Assembly: GCF_029433095.1 (NCBI RefSeq)
Contig: NZ_JARNTX010000001.1
Span: 2,418,001 to 2,482,000, forward strand
Direction of reading: 5' to 3'
DNA length: 64,000 nt
Source: Hymenobacter sp. YC55
Lineage (GTDB): Bacteria; Bacteroidota; Bacteroidia; Cytophagales; Hymenobacteraceae
The notes beneath the pieces are model-generated. The model was not told where the DNA came from. It worked only from the letters and a program-made list of their open reading frames with translations, and searched no databases. Positions 7,444 through 15,479 of the stretch are shown here, piece by piece; positions within the stretch are counted from its first letter, which is position 1, and every line of letters starts with the position of its first letter. The translations under genes were made by a program, and so were the position numbers.

Positions 7444-9303
7444 GTGAAAAACCGATTTCAGTTTCAGTGGCGCTACTTTTTATTTTGGCTGGCTTATTTC
7501 ATAGTAGCCAAGGCGCTGTTTCTGCTTTATCACTTCTCTAAAACTGCACCTCTACCGGCCAGTACTCTAGCAGGCATCTTCGGTTATGGCCTGCGGTTAG
7601 ATGCTTCCACAACGGCATATCTGAGCCTTGTTCCCTTTACGCTTTTCATTTTAGGCTCCTTGCTTGGGCCACGCTTCCCATTTGGGGCACTTGTCAGAAG
7701 CTACACGGCAGTGGCTGGGCTACTGGTAGCCTTGCTGAGCGTGGCTGACCTGGAGCTGTACCGGGTGTGGGGCTTCCGGATGGATGCTACTCCGCTGCAG
7801 TATATAAGCTCCCCCACTGAGATGGCCGCATCGGCGGGCAGTGCGCCTCTGCTGATACTTGGGCTGGCGCTGCTGGCGCTCTTAGGAGCAGGCGTACTCC
7901 TATATAATAAGGTAGTAGGCAAAACACCGCCGCTACCCGTTGGTTTTGGGCGCGGACGGGCGGCGCTGGCTGGGCTGCTATACACGGCTTTGTTGGTGGT
8001 ACCGCTGCGGGGTGGCCTGCAGCAGATTCCCGTCAACCAAAGCGACGTGTACTTCTCGGCCGTTCCGTTTGCCAACCACGCCGCAGTGAACCTACCCTGG
8101 AATGTCGCCAACTCTGTTCGGCTGCGCGACAAAAACACCGACCGTTACCGCTTCCTGCCCGACTCAACTGCCACCCGGCTTGTGCAGCCCCTTTACACCT
8201 ATACACAGGCAGCTCCCGATTCCACAACCCACACGCTGTTGCGCAGTAAGCACCCGAATGTAGTATTCATCATTTTGGAGAGCTTCACGTCCAAGCTAGT
8301 AGGCAGCGTGGGCGGCGAGGTGGGCATTACACCGAATTTGGACAGCTTAGCTCGCACGGGAGTTTTATTCAATAACATATACGCTGCCGGCGACCGGAGC
8401 CAAAAAGGATTGGTGGCCCTATTATCCGGCTTTCCCAATCAGCCCAACAACAGTATTATTAAGTATCCGCGCAAAACCCAACAGTTAGCCCACCTGTGTC
8501 AGTCGCTGAAACAAGTAGGCTACAGTTCCCACTATTATTATGGCGGAGAATTGGCTTTCGCCAACATGAAAAGCTACCTCGTAACGGCTGGCTACGAGAA
8601 GCTGACCGAGCGCGACGACTTTCCTAAAAGCCAGCAAAACTCGAAGTGGGGCGCCCACGACCACATCGTATTCGACCGGGTGCTGCAAGACCTCCGGTCA
8701 CAGCCCCAGCCTTTCTTTAGCACCATCTTCACACTGAGCAGCCACGAGCCATTCGAGATTCCGATTGCGCGCAAATTCAAAGGCACCGACGAAACGGCGC
8801 TCTTCCGCAACTCCGTGTATTATACCGATTGGGCGCTGGGGCGCTTTCTGCAGGAAGCCCGCCGGCAGCCCTGGTACGATAACACGTTGCTGGTGCTGGC
8901 GGCAGACCACGGCCACCAGCTACCGGGCGACAATTCCGTGGAAGACCCGGCTAAGTTTCGGATTCCGCTGGTGCTGGCTGGTGGAGCGCTACGCCCCGAG
9001 GTGCGAGGCCGCGTAGTATCGGACCTAGGCTCCCAGACCGATGTGGCCGCTACCCTGCTGGCACAATTGCGTCTGCCCACGGCTTCCTACCGCTGGAGCC
9101 GCGACCTGCTGCGCCCCGTGCGTCAGCCGTCGGCGTTTTACTGCTACACCGATGGATTCGGCTTCGTGACGCCTGCGGGCCTGGTGCTTTTCGATAATGT
9201 CTCGCGCCAAGAAATTCGCCGCGACGCGGGAGTATCAGCCGCGCAGTTACAGCAAGGGCAAGCCTACGAGCAACTAACCTACGCAGATTATCTGGCGAAA
9301 TAA
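7444..9303 (+). CDS. LTA synthase family membrane sulfatase-fold phosphotransferase
   Basis: A 619-residue protein with about five N-terminal membrane helices (roughly 10-30, 55-75, 83-102, 134-155 and 172-190) and an extracytoplasmic alkaline-phosphatase-fold domain from about 268. Metal and catalytic positions can be matched to LtaS: Glu279 (ILES), Ser319 in GDRSQKGL where LtaS uses threonine, then WGAHD at 402-406, His434 (SSHEPFE) and Asp488-His489 (ADHGH). The organism is Gram-negative, so lipoteichoic acid is not expected. Members of this family in such bacteria probably transfer phosphoglycerol or phosphoethanolamine to envelope glycans or lipids. The start is a GTG directly after the promoter box. 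The substrate is unknown. Confidence 0.85.
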   Translation: MKNRFQFQWRYFLFWLAYFIVAKALFLLYHFSKTAPLPASTLAGIFGYGLRLDASTTAYLSLVPFTLFILGSLLGPRFPFGALVRSYTAVAGLLVALLSVADLELYRVWGFRMDATPLQYISSPTEMAASAGSAPLLILGLALLALLGAGVLLYNKVVGKTPPLPVGFGRGRAALAGLLYTALLVVPLRGGLQQIPVNQSDVYFSAVPFANHAAVNLPWNVANSVRLRDKNTDRYRFLPDSTATRLVQPLYTYTQAAPDSTTHTLLRSKHPNVVFIILESFTSKLVGSVGGEVGITPNLDSLARTGVLFNNIYAAGDRSQKGLVALLSGFPNQPNNSIIKYPRKTQQLAHLCQSLKQVGYSSHYYYGGELAFANMKSYLVTAGYEKLTERDDFPKSQQNSKWGAHDHIVFDRVLQDLRSQPQPFFSTIFTLSSHEPFEIPIARKFKGTDETALFRNSVYYTDWALGRFLQEARRQPWYDNTLLVLAADHGHQLPGDNSVEDPAKFRIPLVLAGGALRPEVRGRVVSDLGSQTDVAATLLAQLRLPTASYRWSRDLLRPVRQPSAFYCYTDGFGFVTPAGLVLFDNVSRQEIRRDAGVSAAQLQQGQAYEQLTYADYLAK

Positions 9304-9508
9304 GTTGATGGTCGAGACCGAGTTGCGCGGGCTTAGGAAAGATCAACGGCTTTCTGATAAAGCAGATTAGCTCAGCTAGGCGCTTCTTTGGTTGAAACCT
9401 CGCCGCAGGAGAGCACAGGATAGTCGTGCTGCTTGGAAGCTAGTAATTCGTAACCGCAAAAGGAGTGCCTTGCTGTCTTTTCCCGTGTTACCCTTACTCC
9501 TGTCTAGG

Positions 9509-10549
9509 ATGCCTCTTCTCCTACGCTGCCTGATTTTGCTGTTGCTCCTGGCTCCCTCTACTATGCTAGCGCAGCAGAAGTTGGTGGGCAAGCTAGCACC
9601 CAAGCCATTGTATCGGGACCCGATTTATGATGGTGCGGCCGATCCAGTGATTATCTGGAATAAGAAGGAAAAGAAATGGTTTATGTTTTACACCAACCGC
9701 CGTGCTACTGATACCACGGCTGCGGGTGTCACGTGGGTGCATGGCACCCGCATCGGTATTGCCGAATCAGCGGATGGCGGCGCTACTTGGCGCTACCGCG
9801 ACACGGCCAACATCAACTACCGTCCCACCCCGCAGTACACGCACTGGGCGCCCGATGTAATAGAAGACAACGGCGGCGTGTACCACATGTTTCTGACTTA
9901 CGTGCCGGGCATTTTCACCGACTGGAACCACCCGCGCAGCATTCTACACTTAACTAGTTCGGACTTGCTGAACTGGAAGTACGAATCGAGTTTGGTGCTA
10001 GCTACCGATAAAGTGATTGACGCGTGCGTGTACCAGTTGCCCGATGGCACGTGGCGTATGTGGTACAACAACGAGCGGGATGGCAAAAGCATTTACTATG
10101 CCGACAGTCCCGACCTCTACCACTGGCAAGACAAAGGCAAGGCCCTAACGGAACGCGGCGAAGGCCCCAAAGTGTTTCAGTGGCAGGGGCACTACTGGAT
10201 GATAATTGACAAATGGAAAGGCCTGGGCGTTTACAGTTCCTCGGACCTGAAGCAATGGCAGGGCCAGCCCGAACGCCTACTCGAACTCCCTGGCAAAGGC
10301 CCATTTGACCAGGCTATTGGCGGCCACCCCGACGTGCTAGTACAAGGCGACCGGGCCTTTCTGTTCTACTTCACCCATCCTGGTCGCAACCCGGGCACCT
10401 CTTCTGCTAGTGCTGGCCTCGACAGCAAGCGCAGCCTGATTCAGGTGGTAGAACTGCATTACCAAGCGGGCCAGCTCACCGCCGACCGTGACCAGCCTGC
10501 GTACATAAAGCTAACTCCGGCCGCCGCTAGTAAGCGTCTGAAGCGGTAA
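9509..10549 (+). CDS. Secreted glycosyl hydrolase, GH43/GH32-like five-bladed propeller
   Basis: A 346-residue protein. An open frame begins at 9392, but the ATG at 9509 gives a clean signal peptide (MPLLLRCLILLLLLAPSTMLAQQ). The mature part shows five-bladed propeller features: YDGAADPVIIWNKKEKKWFMFYT, YTHWAPDVIEDNGGVYHMF, SSDLLNWKYES, DACVYQLPDGTWRMWYN, SSDLKQWQG and GGHPDVLVQGDRAFLFYF. The Asp in AADPVI and the Asp in HWAPDVIED look like the usual active-site pair of these enzymes. It should act in the periplasm or outside on a plant or microbial glycan. There is no SusC/SusD pair next to it. The substrate cannot be read from sequence. Confidence 0.8.
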   Translation: MPLLLRCLILLLLLAPSTMLAQQKLVGKLAPKPLYRDPIYDGAADPVIIWNKKEKKWFMFYTNRRATDTTAAGVTWVHGTRIGIAESADGGATWRYRDTANINYRPTPQYTHWAPDVIEDNGGVYHMFLTYVPGIFTDWNHPRSILHLTSSDLLNWKYESSLVLATDKVIDACVYQLPDGTWRMWYNNERDGKSIYYADSPDLYHWQDKGKALTERGEGPKVFQWQGHYWMIIDKWKGLGVYSSSDLKQWQGQPERLLELPGKGPFDQAIGGHPDVLVQGDRAFLFYFTHPGRNPGTSSASAGLDSKRSLIQVVELHYQAGQLTADRDQPAYIKLTPAAASKRLKR

Positions 10550-10621
10550 TACCCTCATTGCCGTTCTCTTGGTAAGGAACCTAAAGCATGCGTAATTCGG
10601 GCACGCTTAGCTTTCCTATGC

Positions 10622-10975
10622 ATGACTGACTTACTCTTTGTTTATAATGCTGACAGCGGCTTTCTCAACGGAGCACTGGATGCATTCCACAAGATTCTGT
10701 CGCCCCGTACGTACCCCTGCTCGTTGTGCGCGGTTACGTACGGCAACACCAGCATGCGCAGTGAATGGAAAGACTATATCCAGTCTTTGCCCGTGAAAAC
10801 CCGTTTTCTGCACCGGGACGAGTTTTTGGCAGAATTCCCTCAACTACAAGAATATCCGTTGCCTGCTGCCTTCAGGGCAACTGGCAAGGAGTGGCAGCTC
10901 TTTTTATCGAAAACGGAGCTTGACAGCCTGGATTTGCCGCGTTTGATGGAAACAATAACTGCGCGCCTTGCTTGA
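10622..10975 (+). CDS. Conserved hypothetical protein
   Basis: A 117-residue cytoplasmic protein starting MTDLLFVYNADSGFLNGALDAFHK. It has a C-x-x-C pair in YPCSLCAVTYG and a hydrophobic core pattern consistent with a small alpha/beta fold. I recall similar short proteins (YNADSG at the N-terminus, LCA.TYG in the middle) widely spread in bacteria without known function. The CxxC could bind metal or be redox-active. It stands alone between the glycosidase gene and the LytTR regulator. Confidence 0.65.
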   Translation: MTDLLFVYNADSGFLNGALDAFHKILSPRTYPCSLCAVTYGNTSMRSEWKDYIQSLPVKTRFLHRDEFLAEFPQLQEYPLPAAFRATGKEWQLFLSKTELDSLDLPRLMETITARLA

Positions 10976-11179
10976 CGATTGGCGCAGAGACGCTACCAGT
11001 AAAGCGCACACGACAGGAGCCCAACAGCTTAAATCCAGTTATTTTCGTAGTAATAGTCCACCTGCGTAGCTGCGCCTGCTACTTACCGCCTGCCTGTTGC
11101 CTTGCAAAGTATTGATTTCACGCAGGCATGAGGGCTGTTAAGCGGGCCCAAAGTAGCACGCCAAGCTTACTGATCTGCT

Positions 11180-11926
11180 ATGCCCACTATCCCCGCCCGC
11201 CTCACCTGCGTTATCATCGACGACAACGAAATGAATCGTCTGACGCTCGAGCATTTCGTGGAACTCACAGATTCTCTCACGCTACTGGCCTCGCTTTCCG
11301 ACAGTATAGAAGCCTTAACCTTTCTCAAATCCAATCCTTCGGTGGATGTGCTGCTGCTCGACATTGAAATGCCACATCTCTCGGGCCTGGACTTGGTAAA
11401 AATTCTGCCTCAACCGCAGCCAGAAGTCATCCTCGTTACCTCCCACCGCGACTTTGCTGTCGAAGCCTTCGCCCTGCGCGTGGCCGATTATCTAGTGAAA
11501 CCAGTGGAGTACGCACGCTTTGTTCAAGCCATGAACATAGCCGCCGACCGGCGTGCTGCATCCAAAACAGCCCCCTCTGAACCCACCAGCGCCGAAGTGC
11601 AGGTTCCCGCGCAGGGCTCGGTGCTGTTTGTGAAGGTAAACAACAAGCTGGTGCGTCTCAATTTCGACGAAGTGCTCTACATAGAAGCTATGTCGACATA
11701 CTCCGTGATTGTAACGCCCACTCAAAAGCACATTGTATATGCTTCGCTCAAGGCCTTGGAGCAGCGCCTGCCGTTTGCTCATTTTCGGCGGGTTCACCGC
11801 TCGTATGTCGTCAACACCCACCGGATTTCGTTTATCGAAGACAACATGCTGGTGTTAGGTCCTTACGAAGTACCCGTGGGCAAATCGTATCAGGAAGAGT
11901 TCTTCCGAAGTCTGCCCAATTTGTAA
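11180..11926 (+). CDS. LytTR family response regulator
   Basis: A 248-residue protein. The receiver domain (about 8-125) has acidic pocket Asp14-Asp15, phosphoacceptor Asp61 (LLLDIEMPHLSG), Thr87 and Lys107 (YLVKPVEY). A short linker leads to the LytTR DNA-binding domain at about 146-245, with VKVNNKLVRLNFDEVLYIEAMSTYSVI and HFRRVHRSYVVNTHRISFI. LytTR regulators in this phylum are normally paired with a 7TM or TPR-containing LytS/YehU-type histidine kinase. None is adjacent here, so the cognate kinase is elsewhere or is the hybrid kinase on the opposite strand downstream. A strong terminator closes the gene. Confidence 0.93.
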   Translation: MPTIPARLTCVIIDDNEMNRLTLEHFVELTDSLTLLASLSDSIEALTFLKSNPSVDVLLLDIEMPHLSGLDLVKILPQPQPEVILVTSHRDFAVEAFALRVADYLVKPVEYARFVQAMNIAADRRAASKTAPSEPTSAEVQVPAQGSVLFVKVNNKLVRLNFDEVLYIEAMSTYSVIVTPTQKHIVYASLKALEQRLPFAHFRRVHRSYVVNTHRISFIEDNMLVLGPYEVPVGKSYQEEFFRSLPNL

Positions 11927-11950
11927 AGCTAAAACAGCTTTAAACAGCAA

Positions 11951-11984
11951 CGGGCCCCAAACTCTACTTTGAGTTTGGGGCCCG
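11951..11984 (+). terminator. Strong terminator after the LytTR regulator
   Basis: A 14-bp perfect stem (CGGGCCCCAAACTC with its complement) and 6-nt loop, followed by TTTCTT. Confidence 0.85.
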
Positions 11985-12062
11985 TTTCTTACTCTATTTC
12001 CCGAACAGATTATAAAAAGGCAATCTGCTCTAGTGCTTGTGCTTTATACTACTTATGGTTGA

Positions 12063-12209
12063 CTAGTAAAGTGTTCCGGCGCTGGCTGATGCGTTGCTCA
12101 ACAGCAGCAATACCGTTAGTAGTATGGTGAGAAAACCTGCTAAGTAGAAGCGAGAGTACCGGTGAATGTTATCGATCAGTCTCGAAGAGAAAGAAGAAGT
12201 GGTAATCAT
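12063..12209 (-). CDS. Candidate 48-residue small membrane protein
   Basis: An ATG-to-TAG frame of 48 residues encodes a polar, basic N-terminus (MITTSSFSSRLIDNIHRYSR), then a strongly hydrophobic segment (FYLAGFLTILLTVLLLL, about 21-37) and a short Ser/Ala-rich tail. The order fits a single-pass membrane protein or a signal peptide whose mature part is very short. No Shine-Dalgarno sequence or -7 box is evident, but neither is obligatory in this phylum. It could equally be chance. It is reported because it is the only hydrophobic-helix small ORF I found in an otherwise empty 0.6 kb. Confidence 0.35.
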   Translation of the reverse strand: MITTSSFSSRLIDNIHRYSRFYLAGFLTILLTVLLLLSNASASAGTLY

Positions 12210-12516
12210 AGCAGTGAGGTGCTCTTGAACTTAGAACTGTAGTTGTGTTTATGAATACAAACCTACATACTGCCACCCCGCTTATGTGAATATTTCGCTA
12301 AACAATAGGCTATGCTACACGAACGGTCCTTTTATCTATGCGAACGTGTAGCACAAAGACAGGATTGATTTGCGTCTTCTGTTCGAGCGCAAAAGCTGAT
12401 TACAGCAAAGTACAATACCACTGATTTTATTCAACTACATTATACCCTGTTGTGAGGTGCATGAACAAGTTTTTCCACCTCGCGCACTTATAGTATAATT
12501 CAGTATTAAGACGCAT

Positions 12517-15279
12517 CTAACTCCCTACTGCAGACAGCTCGGAGGGTAGTTCTTGCAATGCTTGTTCTACCGCTTTTAATAAGTCGTTTAGCGCCTGTTT
12601 CAAGATGTCTGACTGGGGATGGTCTGCTTCAGGGGCCGTGTGGTGTACGCGCTCCAGTACCGCCACCGGCTCATCGGTGCCCGCAACCGATAAGGCTATC
12701 AAGTTTGGTTTGATATGATGGATGAGGCGAGCTACTTCCTGCCAATTGTCGGCAGCAGCGGCAGCTCGTAGCTCCTGCACGTTGACAGGGATATTGGCCA
12801 GGAAAGACCGGATAAAGCGCTCTACAAACACAGTACGGCCCTGCGCTAACTCGCGCAGATGAGTTAGATCATACGTTGGAGTAGCCGCGCGGCCTAATAG
12901 CACTTCAATTTTATGATACAGCTCTTCTTCGTCGAAAGGCTTGGCTAGATAGTCGTTGAAGCCACCGGCAAGATAGCGCTCTACATCCGCCCGGAAGGCG
13001 TTGGCCGTGACGGCAATAACCGGAGTAGCAGCCCGTTTGGGGTCGGGCATTTCACGCAGGCGTTGCGTTACCTCCACCCCACTCATACCGGGCATTTGAA
13101 TGTCCATCAGCACTACGTCGTAGGCATATTGCTCCAGCAAGGCCAAGGCTGCTGGGCCGCTCGTGGCTTCCTCGAGTACTACTCCCCAGGGCTCTAGCAT
13201 CATGCGGGCCACCGTACGGTTGATGTGGTTATCTTCAACCAGCAGTATCCGGACGCCAGTTAAGTTGCCCGTATCAACGGTTTCTTCGGTTAGGGCCGGC
13301 AGGGCTTCGGCGGGTGCTTTAGGCAAGGTCAGTGTAAAGGCGAAGGTGCTTCCTTTGCCTACTTCACTTTCCAGGGTCAATTGGCCTCCCATTTGCTCCA
13401 CCAACCCCCGCGAAATAGTGAGCCCTAAACCAGTGCCGCCGTGCTGCCGGGCGGTGTCGGCGTATGCCTGAGCAAAGCTTTCGAAAATGTAGGCCTGCTT
13501 CTCGGGCGCAATACCGGGGCCGGTGTCTTGCACGCTGAAGCGCACAGTGAGCGTATCCTTGGTTTCGCTGAGCATTTCCCCCTTGATAGTGATACGCCCC
13601 CGGGATGTGAATTTCACGGCGTTGCCAACTAGGTTTATTAAGATTTGGTTGAGCCGGTGCGCATCGCCTACTATCCAAGGCACCGGGCACGAATTGCGCA
13701 GCGGCACGCCTACCACCTCCAGGCCTTTCTCCTGCGCTTGCAAAACCAGAGGTTGCACGGCTGCTTCCATCGATTGGCACAGATTGAAGGGCAATTGCTC
13801 TAGTTCCAGCTTTCCCGCCGTGATTTTAGCCATTTCCAGCACATCGTTCAGCACGGCCAGCAAGTGCTGACCCGACGAACGGATAATGCGCACCAGTTCC
13901 TGCTGACGGGCGTCGAGGCGGGTTTTGGCCAGTTGGGCCGTCATGCCCAGCACCCCGTTCATGGGAGTGCGGATTTCGTGGCTCATGTTGGCCAGAAAGT
14001 TTTCGCGGGCCCGTGCGGTAGCTTCAGCTTCCTGCCGGGCCCGCTTCATTTCCTGCTCGGCCCGCACCCGGTCGGTTATGTCGTGCGAGTGCGAAATTAC
14101 GTAGGGAGCTTGGCCCGGCTGGCGCACCACAAAATTGCGCGACAAAAGGTAGCGCAGTTCCTTGCTACTCTCTGGTTGTATCCGCAACACACCTTCCGCT
14201 TCCCCTTCATGTGCCATACGTGCTAGCTGAGCATCGAAAGCTTCGCGGTCGTCGGCCAGCAGGTACGCGGCAACATGCTGACCCAACAGTTCAGCAATTG
14301 GCCGGCCGATCAGCGCCGCCAAGGCAGGGTTCACGGAAAGAACTACACCGTTGAGGTCGTACGTGCAAATCAGCGCTTGCGCATAGTAAACTAGGTCGCG
14401 GTACTTTTTTTCACTTTGCGTTAGCGTGTGCTGCGCCTGTTTGAGGGCTGTAATATCTGTGCTCACCCCCAAAATATCTATGGTGCCATCGGGGCGCCGG
14501 AGTGGGCGTTTCACGCTTTGAAACCAGCGCTTCTCTCCTGTAGGCAGCGTGATAGGGTCTTCGGTTATCACCTCTTCGCCGGTGGCTAGCACGTAGGCAT
14601 CGGCGCGAGCATAGTGGGCCCGTTCGCGGGCTTCTTGGCCCTCGGGGTCGGCAGCCACGCGGTCTTCCCGATTGCCCAAGGTTTGTTGGAAGTCGCGCAT
14701 AGCTCGGTTCGCAAACGTAACGCGAGCATGCGAATCGCGCACGTAGATGAGGTTAGGCGAAGTATCGAGCACAAGCTGAGTGAACTCCTGCTGTTCCCGC
14801 AAGCGTGCTTCGCTGGCTCGTAGGCTCTCCTCCGCTTGCACCCGCGTGGTAATGTCGGCGAGGTAGATATTCACACAATCTTCCTCCTCGAATGGCACTA
14901 CATACGCCTGCAAGTAATATTGCTGGGTTCGCACTTCGGCTTGCTGAGGCTGCTTCAGCCGCAAACTGCGCCTTGCTAAACTTCCAAGTCGCATGTGCAA
15001 CCCGTGGAGCTCGGTTTCGGAAAGCTGACCGCGAAGCTGCTGAGCGGCCGGATTGGTATACACCTGCTCGCCCATTAGGTTCAGGCGCAGCAGCGGATTA
15101 GGGTTCAATTCAGGAATGCGGGCTAGCAAGCGCAGCTGCAATTCATCGGGCTCGTCTGTGGCTTGCGTAGATGCAGCGGCGGCAGCTTGCTCTAGCTCTC
15201 GAACGCGCTGCCAGGCCTGAGCTAATTCATGCTGTAGTTGTTCGAGAGAGGCAGGGTGGGACGATAGGGGAGCATTCAT
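12517..15279 (-). CDS. Hybrid sensor histidine kinase/response regulator with PAS repeats and HPt
   Basis: A 920-residue cytoplasmic protein. The frame extends to 15336, but the ATG at 15279 (MNAPLSSHPAS) is the natural start. Order: a short coiled coil (about 10-40), three PAS/PAC units (about 45-150, 160-280, 290-410), then HisKA with NMSHEIRTPMNG (His near 434), HATPase with NLVGNAVKF, DTGPGIAPE and GGTGLGL, a receiver domain with VEDNHIN and LMDIQMPGMSG (Asp near 724), and an HPt domain with HHIKPN (His near 853). No membrane helix is visible, so it senses a cytoplasmic signal through the PAS domains. Its phosphorelay needs a separate output regulator. The facing LytTR regulator is one possibility, but nothing proves pairing. 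Confidence 0.93.
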   Translation of the reverse strand: MNAPLSSHPASLEQLQHELAQAWQRVRELEQAAAAASTQATDEPDELQLRLLARIPELNPNPLLRLNLMGEQVYTNPAAQQLRGQLSETELHGLHMRLGSLARRSLRLKQPQQAEVRTQQYYLQAYVVPFEEEDCVNIYLADITTRVQAEESLRASEARLREQQEFTQLVLDTSPNLIYVRDSHARVTFANRAMRDFQQTLGNREDRVAADPEGQEARERAHYARADAYVLATGEEVITEDPITLPTGEKRWFQSVKRPLRRPDGTIDILGVSTDITALKQAQHTLTQSEKKYRDLVYYAQALICTYDLNGVVLSVNPALAALIGRPIAELLGQHVAAYLLADDREAFDAQLARMAHEGEAEGVLRIQPESSKELRYLLSRNFVVRQPGQAPYVISHSHDITDRVRAEQEMKRARQEAEATARARENFLANMSHEIRTPMNGVLGMTAQLAKTRLDARQQELVRIIRSSGQHLLAVLNDVLEMAKITAGKLELEQLPFNLCQSMEAAVQPLVLQAQEKGLEVVGVPLRNSCPVPWIVGDAHRLNQILINLVGNAVKFTSRGRITIKGEMLSETKDTLTVRFSVQDTGPGIAPEKQAYIFESFAQAYADTARQHGGTGLGLTISRGLVEQMGGQLTLESEVGKGSTFAFTLTLPKAPAEALPALTEETVDTGNLTGVRILLVEDNHINRTVARMMLEPWGVVLEEATSGPAALALLEQYAYDVVLMDIQMPGMSGVEVTQRLREMPDPKRAATPVIAVTANAFRADVERYLAGGFNDYLAKPFDEEELYHKIEVLLGRAATPTYDLTHLRELAQGRTVFVERFIRSFLANIPVNVQELRAAAAADNWQEVARLIHHIKPNLIALSVAGTDEPVAVLERVHHTAPEADHPQSDILKQALNDLLKAVEQALQELPSELSAVGS

Positions 15280-15382
15280 GGGAAAGAAAATAATTTTCGA
15301 TGTAACACCTGACGCAACCTGACGCAAGGCCTGCAAACCGAAAACGCTTGTTGGGTGGGTTTGGAAGGTAGAATATAAAGCA

Positions 15383-15428
15383 AAAACTCGCCCTTCACGC
15401 TTCCATTTGGATTATCGTGAGGGGCGAG
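15383..15428 (-). terminator. Terminator after the L,D-transpeptidase gene
   Basis: A 13-bp stem with one wobble (15387-15399 with 15416-15428), followed on the minus strand by five Ts. Confidence 0.7.
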
Positions 15429-15479
15429 CTTTCAGTTGCTCACGTAGAATGTAAAAGAGCGGCCATTCTGGAAGCCTTA

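Larger units (their letters stand above)
11927..12516. other. Intergenic region with a terminator and a possible small membrane ORF
   Basis: These 590 bases lie between the LytTR gene and the 3' end of the hybrid kinase. They contain the LytTR terminator (11951-11984) and a minus-strand candidate small ORF (12063-12209), both listed separately. The rest, 12210-12516, is AT-richer with no feature I can name. Confidence 0.5.
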
